In this document: in pieces, positions 51,301-61,400 of the stretch
How positions within the stretch are numbered: position 1 is the stretch's first letter
Layout: every line of letters starts with the position of its first letter
Source: Tetrahymena thermophila SB210
Taxonomy: Eukaryota; Ciliophora; Oligohymenophorea; Hymenostomatida; Tetrahymenidae
Direction: 5' to 3'
Assembly (NCBI RefSeq): GCF_000189635.1
Contig: NW_002476495.1
Coordinates: forward strand, 407,084 to 471,083
Length of the DNA stretch: 64,000 nucleotides
Notes under the pieces: model-generated
What the model saw: the letters and a program-made list of their open reading frames with translations, nothing else
What the model was told of the DNA's origin: nothing
Databases searched by the model: none
Made by a program: the position numbers and the translations under genes

Positions 51301-51909
51301 TAGTAAGTAAATAAAAAGATATTTAAAAAGATAAAGATGATAACACTAATAAATTAATAAAACTAAAAAAAAAATACTTAGCTATTGAAAATTAACACAA
51401 ATTAAACTCTGAATACGATTACATAGATAAAGATAATGAAAATAACCCAAATACTGTATATAGCAGCTAGATAAACTAATCTCCTCTTTTTTAATGTAAA
51501 AAAAATAGTTTTTTTTTTAATCATTAAATTTTTTAATTAAATATTAGAATTTGAAGAATTAAATAAAGCAATCGATTAGAAAGAGAGTTAAAAAGATAAA
51601 GAGGATAACTCTAATGAATAAATAAAATAAAATTCTGTTAACCAGGTGGATAAAGATAATAATTTAATTTATTTTACTAAATATGAAATAGATAATAAGT
51701 TAAATATGAAAATATTATTAAATGTTTATAATACATATTATTTTTTTGTTTTTAACTATAAAGATTTATCAATATTAAAGTTCATTTTTCCCTATTAATA
51801 ATATATTTATATTAAATATTAAGCTTTATTTGTTCTGTAAGTAAAATAAAAAACTAATTATTTTTATTTAGGAATATTATTAAAAGTATTTAAAATAAAT
51901 ATATTATGA
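42346..51909 (+). CDS. A3: giant beta-helix / multi-TM membrane protein, one frameshift, extended tail
   Basis: Same exon plan as A2, starting at ATG 42346 with a signal peptide. One extra A in TTCGAAATTAA (45211-45220; others TTCGAATTAA) shifts the frame, so TGA at 45231 is met just after the start of the beta-helix region. The rest of the gene, through membrane helices and tail, reads openly in the original frame, so this is either a very young lesion or an assembly error. The tail has four modules: 50775-50963, 51020-51232, 51283-51495 and 51548-51909. In the last, three bases are missing relative to A1 (ATCTGAAA became ATGAAA), which removes the ancestral stop; the frame runs about 65 more codons to TGA 51907-51909. 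Confidence 0.78.
50775..51909 (+). repeat. A3 tail: four exon modules
   Basis: Exons 50775-50963, 51020-51232, 51283-51495 and 51548-51909. The second and third are nearly identical over exon and intron, marking a very recent duplication. Confidence 0.8.
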
Positions 51910-52336
51910 AATATTACTTCAAAGACTAAAAAATTAAAATGTTTTTATTACATTTTTTTTTTCCAAAAATATACTGATATTTAATATTAATTTGGGTTTA
52001 TTTATTTATTTTTTTTAATTAATTTAATATATAAATAATTAATATAATAAAAACATAACAAACATATCATAAATCAACCACTCTTTTGAATTAAAACTTT
52101 AATTTTCTTAATAGTTTTATTAATAATTGATTTAAAATTAAACTAAATTTGAATGATATAAACTTAAATATATAGTTTAAAATTTATAAAGTTTAATTTT
52201 CATTTATTTTATTAGGTAGTAGTTATGTTTGAAATACCTAATGTGCTTCCTAAATTGGTATATATTAAGTATATTATAAAGCTATTTTATTTATAAATAA
52301 AAAATTACAAACTCTTTATTATAAAAATAAATTTAC
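51910..52336. other. 3' flank of A3
   Basis: A+T-rich sequence shared with 7190-7800. No gene beyond a possible D4 last exon. Confidence 0.45.
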
Positions 52337-52770
52337 AAGAAGATTGTAATGATAGTTCAAATTAAATTGTGATTTAGTTTAATCACAAGAATTGCTGTCT
52401 TGAGCCAAATATCTCTCTACTTATTTCTCTAAATTTTCTATGCCTAATTCTTGAAAATAAAATAAATTTTAATGATGAATAAACTAACTAACTTTGTTTA
52501 AATTTAAATTTAGTTGAAGCAGAAAATTAAAATATCGTATTATCAAAAGATTGCATAACACTATTAAAACCTTAAGCTAGCTTTTTCATAAATTTTAAAC
52601 TTTATTTATTGGCATTTGATTATAAATTATGAATTCAATATTATAATTTACTCAATTCATCAAATGAAGATTGATATCTTAATTAAAAAGTCGTTAATTT
52701 AAGTTAGTAAGTAAGTATCGTGAATAGAATTAAGAGATTCTGCTAATTATGCTTTAACTTTGGCTGACAT
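52337..52770 (-). pseudogene. D4: frameshifted copy of small gene D
   Basis: Starts at the same ATG (52770) and runs 20 codons as D1, then a 4-bp duplication (ACTTACTTACTAAC versus ACTTACTAAC in D1) shifts the frame. The remaining exons and introns are recognisable. Located downstream of A3. Confidence 0.5.
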
Positions 52771-53662
52771 TGCTTAATATTCCTATTTATATAGCTTCTT
52801 TTCTACTAATATTTGCAAAACTTTTATTGTTATTTATAATCTAAAGTTATTATTTATTTATTTTTATAAACAAAACAAAAACTGATTTAAAAATAGATAG
52901 ATATTAATTAAATAAAAGATTTGAATATTTACAATGAATGAATGTACTGAATATAAAAAATTTTATAATCTTCTCTAAACATGTATTAAATTTCATATTT
53001 AATAAATTTTAGTAACTAAGTATATTTGAATAGCAAATTATTTTATTAATGTTGTGCAAATTTTATCAATAAACCATAGATAATTTTATAACTTTTGTTG
53101 ATTTATCTATCAGTCATTTGTATATCTTATAAAAGTAATTATATTTACAATTAATTATTACATGACATAACAATAATTAAAATAATTTTATTAATAATTA
53201 CATGCCTATGTAAGGTATCTATCTACTCTAAGCAAATCAAATTTGCATATAAGATTTTACTAAATTAAATTCACTAAAAAATAAAAAAAATTTACTCTCC
53301 TTTAAAATATTTTTATAAATCCTAAAAACTATTTTCATGATTAATTATTTTATTAGAGGGTCAGATTCAAAAGTTTTTTTCTAAATAATGATAGAAGCCA
53401 TATTAAAATAGAATTTAACCCAAATAATTTATTTTGGTACATACATAAAAATATTTAGTTTTATGATTGCTTAGGAGCTTCAATTAAATTATTTTATATT
53501 AGATATCAAAAATATGTGGATGAGTTTAAGTTAACAAAAAAAATAAATTTAAAGTTAACTTTGATGATGTAAAATAGTTTTATTTATTTATCAATTAATT
53601 AATTAGACGACTTTGTTGTTTGAAGGAAGAGGTTTAATAAAGATATAAATTTAGATAAATAT
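52771..53662. other. Between D4 and E2
   Basis: To about 53235 shared with the upstream region of D1; 53236-53356 unique; from 53357 shared with E1's 5' flank. No gene seen. Confidence 0.45.
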
Positions 53663-54912
53663 ATGAAAAATAGTAAATCCATTAAATTATAAATGTAAAA
53701 TAGAATTTTTGAAGGAGAAAAGAGTAAATACTAATAAAATAGAAATCTCTAAATATAAGGAGGATAAGCCTCTATATATTTTGCAATCGATTTAAAAAAT
53801 TATTAGCAGGTAGTTATTAAGGAATACTTTAAGGATTCAAGTAATACATAATTTTTTATATTTTTTGGTTACTTTTTTATGGTAAACGTTAAAATAATTC
53901 TTTTAAATAAAAGGTTTTTAAGTAGATTATGCAGTCTTAAAAAAGATTTAAGATAAATATTCTGAAAACTTAGAATATTTAGTCAAAATTTATGACTAAA
54001 GTAGTGAAAACGAAAAAATGAAATTCATAGTAATTGAATACTGTAATCAAGGGGATCTCTACAAGTATCTCATTAAAAAATAACAAGAAGTTTAGACTTT
54101 GGAATAAGCAATAAAAGTTATAGATATTGCAATTTAAATTACTAAAGGCATGATGATATTAAAAGAATTAAACCTGGCGATAGAGATTTAAAACCTTAAA
54201 ATATATTGATCCAAAATGATGGAAAAAAAATAATTGCTAAAATATCAGATTAAGGACTAACTAAAGAGGTATAATGTGATTTAAAATCATTAATACGAAC
54301 ACCAAATTATATGGCTCCTGAAATACTATCTGCTAAGAAGAAAGGCTCAGTATATGACAATAAAATAGACGTTTGGTCTTTTGGATTAATTTTATATAAA
54401 ATGTTTACTTGCAAGTAAATATTTAAAGGCGATTAAAAATAGATTTTAAATTCACTTAAAAAAAAACTTCTGATAAAATATGGATATATACATGGCGCTT
54501 ATGATGTGGACTAATCAATTTATAAATGTATTGTTTTAGGTGATAGTATTTTTGTAATTCTTTCACCTTTACTATTATAATTTATTTTAAAATTTAATGA
54601 TAGAGATTGTATTTAATATTTTAAAAATTTAAGTATAATAAGGAAAGAAGTAGTTAGAAGAATAAATAGATATCTTGATTGATCTGCTTGAAGATAATCC
54701 TTAAATGTAAAATAATTTAGTTAGAGGTGTTATACAAAACCTGTTTCAAAATTATGTTTCTGCAAAAAATATATTTGAGGTAATATAAATATTTCTTAAT
54801 AATTTAATTTAGCAATAAAGAAACAAAAATTTAAATGAGGTTGATGAGCTAATTCTAAAATAATAAACCATAATTATAAAACAAAATTTAAAGCTAACTT
54901 TTATATAGTAGT
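53663..54912 (+). pseudogene. E2: protein-kinase-like gene, broken and internally deleted
   Basis: Copy of E1 starting at ATG 53663. Glycine loop (GGQASIYFAID), lysine strand (VVIKEYF) and the intron are kept. Two bases are lost in the HRD codons (GGCGATAGAG versus GCGCATAGAG), a frameshift at the catalytic loop. Downstream, the original frame reads RDLKPQNILIQNDGKK, ISDQGLTKEV, NYMAPEI and KIDVWSFGLIL; DFG is DQG. About 600 bp corresponding to 35850-36450 of E1 is deleted, fusing the kinase directly to the C-terminal helical region (SAKNIFEVIQIFLNN). Homology with E1 ends near 54912. Both copies begin at a shared breakpoint, GGGTCAGATTCAAAAG (34728 and 53357). Confidence 0.65.
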
Positions 54913-55403
54913 ATACCGTCGGTGCTCTTTAATAAGAGAAAAAAAAATAATTATTTTGCTTAAAAATTCTCTTATTAAATTAAAAAAAATAAAGGAAATT
55001 ACGTTAATTGAATTTAAATTTTATGATAAACTACGTTTATTTTTTTTATGTATATCCTATTTATATATATAATTTTTTATGCTCTTTCCAGTCATATATC
55101 TATAATTGTTACATCTTTCTTAGTTTAAAAGTTATAATAAATTAAGTAGATTGTTGGGTTTTACGATATTTTTTTCTTAAATAACAAGTTAAAATTATAA
55201 GCAAATAAACAAACAAACATACAATAAGTATTTAGATTAAAATTATCTTTTAAAAATGTAAACTAAATTAAAGTTTGTTAAAATTATGAATTTGAGTGAT
55301 AATAAAATTATATTTTTTAATGAGTTTTTGTTCTAACAATTTGTAATTAATTTTTCATTTTGTTTAACTGATTAGCTAAAATTCTTTTTTACTTGCTTAG
55401 CTC
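54913..55403. other. Between E2 and C4
   Basis: 54915-55150 is unique, beginning CCGTCGGTGCTC, and contains an inverted repeat, AATAAGAGA with TCTCTTATT about 30 bases apart. From 55150 it is the shared 3' flank of gene C. No gene seen. Confidence 0.45.
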
Positions 55404-55990
55404 TCATTGTCTTAACTTTGCGAAATTGTTAGAGAATAGCTAAAAGTTTTCAATAATACTTAATGCCTTTTTAAGCTGTTACTTCATTTATTCATTTTAA
55501 AGTTATTAGATATTATTTTTTAATTAGAGTGCTGATATTTAAACTTCTTTATCTTCTAAATTTAATTGTAGATCAGCAATATCTCTCTCTTTTTATGATA
55601 ATTATATTGAAAGGCTTTAAATATGAGAATCAAACTTTTAATCTTCAAAATTTGTTTTGGTTTGTAATATTTATTTTTGCTATGACTATTGTGGTTGAAT
55701 TTAATGTGAGTTATTCAATTTACTAAAGATTTAATTAATTATTTTCCTTTTCTGACCCAGAAAACTTCTTTTTTGATTTTATTCTTATTAATGATTAGAA
55801 TCTTCTGTTTTAGCTAATAATTATTCAAATTTTTTAACTTTATTTCGTATATTGACATCATTTTATAATTCTTAGTACTCAGTTTTAAATTTACTGATAC
55901 TAGTAAGAATAGAATTATTTATTTTGCTAACTAAAATTATTATTGCTTTAGCAAGAATGGTGTTAGTTAGATAGAGGTTTTTAACTCTAT

Positions 55991-56029
<39 letters not shown>

Positions 56030-56928
56030 TTGATATTGATTGTTTCAGTATTGGTAACAAAATGAGGAAAGTTTATAAATTAATCGCCAATATGATAAGA
56101 AAAAGTTTCATAATTTGTAGAGCTTTGAGCAGTTGGTTGTGGAGTTAAAAATCTTACATTTCCTGTATTTTATTACTAAAATTATCTATTTTATTCAAAA
56201 CTCTCATTTTAAGCCAATGCATTAGAAATATTTAATTCACTTTACTTTATTTCTTAATCAAAATAAATAGGGGCTTTATCAGAAATAAAATAAGATATCT
56301 ATTATTTGTTTACTTGCTTTAAACTCTACTAAAAATTTTCAAAAAAATTATCTTTATCGCTTATAAGATTAAATTGATGCTAATCTAGATTAGCTTCACT
56401 TTCGCTTTAATTTATATCTTATGTAAATTGTTTATCTCCTCTAATATTTAGTTGTTCTTAATAAATGTTTTTGCTTTATTCTTTAAAATATAATTCTTAC
56501 TCTTTAAAGCTTTGGTATTATTCATTGAAGCTATAATTATTTTCTTTAAAGCTTTGATTTGATTCTTTAAAACTTTAATTTTCTTAATTAAAACTTAAAT
56601 TCTGTTTATCTGTTTTAAACTTATTCTAATTTTGCTAATTATCTTATTTCTTTTAATTATTTTGTAAGAGCTAATTTTTAGGGAATAACATAAAGTCTTA
56701 CTTATTTTTTTAAATTCTTTCAAATTCTCTGGCCACTATTGATAGCTTTTCTCGTTAATTATTATGATGATTTTATCTTGAATTATATTTTTGAGAAAAC
56801 TAAGAATAGTGTTCGTTCAAAAAATTAGGTGTTTTCGTTAATTAAAATTAAAATTTTTGCTATGAAATTGATGTTAAAACATCCTTATCAGATGTGGCAG
56901 ATTATTAGGAAGTTTTAATGATAGCCAT
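55404..56928 (-). CDS. C4: Gln/Asn-rich coiled-coil protein, 489 aa
   Basis: Minus-strand gene with two exons, 56928-55986 and 55930-55404, around a 55-nt GT...AG intron (55985-55931). Together 1470 nt, 489 codons plus TGA, with no internal stop. The first ATG (56928) gives MAIIKTSQQSATSDKDVL. Next come five or so imperfect copies of an (N/S)QSFKE motif, a polar linker rich in Q, N, S and T (TGNVRFLTPQPTAQSS), and, after the intron, a C-terminal coiled coil (ERDIADLQLNLEDKEVQIS, LQLKNNIQQLQNEQMKQQL). It is probably cytoplasmic or nuclear; no catalytic domain is seen. A (TTTA) microsatellite of 11 units at 55988-56031 adds 36 nt, in frame. The initiator lies in sequence shared with gene B, so the true N-terminus may have been lost by a fusion. 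Not recognised by name. Confidence 0.6.
55988..56031. repeat. (TTTA)11 microsatellite inside C4
   Basis: Eleven tetranucleotide units; the matching site in C2 and C3 has about two. The extra 36 nt keeps the C4 frame and encodes N/K/Q/I repeats on the minus strand. Confidence 0.9.
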
Positions 56929-57687
56929 TTAAATTTGTGCTTCATTGCTAGTTAAGGATATTTAAGATGAAAACAAAAATACAAGCATGAAAATTGAATG
57001 GATAATTGTTGCTATTACTGGATTTTTAATAGCATAATTTACTATTTTTATTATTAAAAGTCTCATAGTATCTATTTAGTTAAATCACTAGTAATGTCCA
57101 TTAAAAATAAAAAGAGTAAATCTTAGGTATAACCAAAATCCTCACCTGAATAACTTTACAAAAAAATGGATTAAAATATAGTTAATAATAACAATCTGGA
57201 TAAGAATTTAGATAATAACGAAGAAATATAATCAATTAGTATTATCTACCAAGCTCCTAATGCACAAGGCCAGCCACAATTTAATTCTTAAAAATAAATA
57301 AAATGGTAAATAAATAGAAGAAAAAGGAACTCTGTTTTTTCTTAAAGCATTTACAAGAGTAGTCATAGTTTATAATCTACACGGCCAAGCAGTAAAAAAA
57401 TCTAAAAAGTTGAACAATAATTATCTCAAACAAATATATATAACATAAACTAAAACCTAGATAGTACGAATAGAAAATGAAAGTCTAAATATTATTTTGA
57501 TTCTTAGTAGATCATATTTAATCCCGATACAGAAAGAAAAGAATGAAACTAATTAAATTTAAAAAGATTCTAAATATTTGTTCTTTAAAGATTATAAATG
57601 AATTTTAATATATTATAATAATTAATTGGTTCATTTTATTTCCTTTCTTTTAAAAAAATTAATATATAAGTATTTTCATTATTTTGA
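56909..57687 (+). pseudogene. B4: damaged C-terminal exon of gene B
   Basis: Aligns with B1. The first helix and acidic loop are open, but 8 bases are missing after the second helix (TCTATTTAGTTAAATC instead of TCTATTTATTAATTAGTTAAATC), a frameshift. Its first 20 bases overlap the start of antisense gene C4. It lies upstream of A4. Confidence 0.6.
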
Positions 57688-57984
57688 ATTGACAAATTTT
57701 TTTTAATTCTAGAAACATGTATTTAATAAAGCTATCTAAAATCCATTTAAAAATAAGCATTCAGTAATTCAAATTTTTATTAATTTAAATTTACTGAATC
57801 AATAATATATATGTTCGAATTATTTTTTGAAAGAGATATTAAAGTTTAAAATTATAAAATTAAAATGGTAAAAATTATTTTATACTTAAGTAATTTTAAA
57901 AAAGTTACTTTAAATTTTTTATATTAAAAATTTTGAGGATAGTATTTTATTGATTAGAGGTAGCTTTCTAGATATATATTTTAG

Positions 57985-58455
57985 ATAAAAGAAAAGAATA
58001 AGAAACATTAAAAATAATAATAAATAAACATTTGAAGTTATTTAAAAAACTCACCACCAAATAATTCAATAATCTTATATCAAAACCTATATTTGAAATA
58101 TAATTAGTAAAATAAAAGAATAAGAAACATCAAAAATTGTAATTAATTAATCAATATTTGAAGTTATTTAAAAAATTCTCTGCGAAATAATTCAATAATC
58201 TTATCTCAAAACCTCTTTTTGAATTAAAAATAGAATAATAGAAGGTTGAAAGAATATTTTTTAGTTTTTTTAGATTAATTTCAATAATAGAAGTGTACAT
58301 TTAAATCCTAAATTTGAGATATAAGAAGAAAAGAAAAGAATAAGAAACATCAAAAATAATAATCGATAAACATTTGAAGTAATTTAAAAAACTCTCCACG
58401 AAATAATTCAATAATCTTAACCTATATTTGAATTAAAAATAGTAATAATAGAAGG
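57985..58455. repeat. Upstream tandem repeats before A4 (about 3 units)
   Basis: Same unit as before A2 and A3, with one 75-100 bp spacer between the second and third units. Confidence 0.75.
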
Positions 58456-58475
58456 TTTAAAAAATATCTATTAAT

Positions 58476-61400
58476 ATGAGTAAATCATTTTTTACTTTGA
58501 ATTTAACAGTAATAATCTTATTGTAATCAATACAAAACTTAAATGCTTAAATATGTTAAGCATTTTCTAGGCAGCACTGTAAGATTAAATTAATATTTTA
58601 ATTCATTATGATATAAATTTTAAAAAACAGAACCTAAATTTTTTGAGGGATATATTGCTTCTAATTATTTGAAGTTGCCTAACACTAATATACTTTTGAT
58701 AAACACTGTACTTTATTAAAACGGTGTATAGTCTTAGAGTATAGTATATTACAATGATCTTTCTAATGAAATTGATAATATTGTGAATGTGGTTAAGAGT
58801 AAATTTAAATAAATATTTTATACTTTTTTAAAACAATTTTGATTTTATTAAAGCTAAATACGTTATATTTCAAATGGAGTATGTACAAGAAAGAAATCAA
58901 ATTTTAGTTCTGAATTCATAATAGCTAATATACGTAGATCCTTATACTCTTGAATCTAAATAAACAATACCATTCAGTAATTTAGAAAGTATGCATTTAA
59001 TGAAAGGATCTAATTATTGTGTCTTAAAAAGTTCAACATATTTATTATATGTTGTTGACTTTATAGAAGGAAAATAAATTCTATCTTTGAATATTTCACC
59101 TTTTAATTCTGACAGTGGTAATCATATTATTTCTGCAAAGTTACTTTAGCTTTAAAATGGTTAGAATTTTATAGCAGTAATTGATTAGTATGGTGCTTAT
59201 ACTTGGTCAATTAATTTTAAAACTTTAGAATTCTCATTCAATGGATATTATTCGCCAGATCGTATAACTAATTTTTTAATTCATTTAAAGTATAATATTT
59301 CACTCTATTTTATTTTATAGGTTATAATTATAGCTTAATAGATTTCCACAAGAGTTATGATATTATATTTTTAGCAGGAGCCTATTGTCAAATTAGTGCT
59401 TTCTAGATCATTAATTTATAAGCGAATTAGATAAAATTAATCTTGGCTGATTGTAGATTAAATATAATAATAATTTTCATGATAAATTTCTTAAAATTTT
59501 AAAAAATAGATCTACCAAGTGGTCAATCAGGAGATGGTATAGTCAGTTTAAGCTTTATAAATTCTTAAAATAATTAAGGCAGTTTATACATAAGTAGTAG
59601 CTAAACGTTTATTTATAGAATAGATTTAAATTTTGTCTATAATTAGAATACAAATACATTTGATTCTTTTAGCTTTGCTAATATCAATTAACCTCTTACT
59701 GTTCAACTACCTGGAAATCCATATTATGAATGGTATCATTTGGAAGAAAGTCAATAATTTGTAATGCCATACTACACTGGATTCTTTTAATAATCAGCTC
59801 TATTTGTTTATTCATATAGTACAGACACTTAGCTCACTCGTTTTAGTAAAAATAAAATTTCAAAAATAAATTTACTTTAACCATTATACTATAAAATTAA
59901 GCTTATATTTCTACAGGTTTTACAAAAATATTTAGTTTCTAACTCAATTAAGAAATATACTTTGTTGTTTCTACATTATATAATATTTAAGTCACTAAAG
60001 ATTCTCCTAGTAACCTAAAATCTATCCTTACTTATCCTCTTGTTTAGTCAATCAAAGCAAGATAAAATACATTTTTTTCTGTAAAAAACTGTAATACTTG
60101 TTTTATTGCTATGCATGATGCTACATACTTAGCATTTTATAAAGTAATGGACTCATCATTCACTCCTTAAGTAATTATTTCTTTCTTTATCTTAATCAAA
60201 AATGTTAAAGTTATTATAAATATAAAAACAGGTATATGATTTAAGTTAGTTAAATCTTAATACTGATTCAATAAGCTTCAATATTGATCCCTACTTAGAT
60301 ATTAATCAAGCTATTTGGGTTATTGTAGGATTACCTTAAAAATAAAATAATGAAAATTTCTTATTTTATGCTATAAATATTATCTCTTAATAATCGTTTC
60401 AATTGTTCTCTGATATAGTAGAAGAAAATAATCAAAAAACAAGTTATGCTCTCTATTCCTAAGAAGATTAAGAAATCGTTGGAATAGCTGTTAATGGAAG
60501 TATTTTTGTTTGGAATTCTATAGACTTTTCATTCAAACACTCAATAGGTAATCTTACAATAAAATCAAACTTAAAATTCAAAATGAGAATTAATTTCATT
60601 TTAGATGAAAATAAACTAATGAAATATAAAATTCTATCCCAACAGTTAAATGTTTTTTTTCATTAATTTTAAAAAAATAATAATAAATTATTTTTAAAAT
60701 TATTTAATTTATTTATTTAAAAAATTAATTTTGATAAAAAGCGTCCGATTGTTCTGACTCAATAATTGGTTAATTATTCCATACTGATGATAATAAATTT
60801 CTAATAATAGTTTGTGGTGATTACAATATAATTATCTATAATTTCTCTAAAAAAACATTTTAACCATTAATGAAGCTAAAGTCAAATCCATACTATTTAA
60901 ATGTATTGAATAAAATTAATATGTTTGGAGTTGGAGATTAAATGAGCGGAGATGTTTATTTATGTAATTTTAATACAGTTACTTAATAATTTGAATTATT
61001 TATGCATTTCCAATCTCCTTCTTTAACAGATGCTGGAAATAATATTCAGTATATAGAAAAGACTTAGGTTTTATTTATTTAATATTACTATAGTAATACA
61101 TTTTTCCCTATTGGATAATGTCTTTAAAACTTACCTAGTTGTACTTAGAAATGCTAAATGTAGTTTTATTTTAATACTACTGAAACTATTGATACTAAAA
61201 GTCTATATGGGATAGGTTCTTTAGAATAGCCTTTTACATCTTCTTTGAGTATAATTTCATCTTTACTTTTAGTAAATCTTTAGATTAAAATAAATATTTT
61301 ACCAAAGTATTTTTCTATTTAAAAATAGGTTTAATAATATTTCGAATTAATAAACGGATTTGAAGTTTTAAACGTTAATTTATTACTTAGCAACTAAAAT

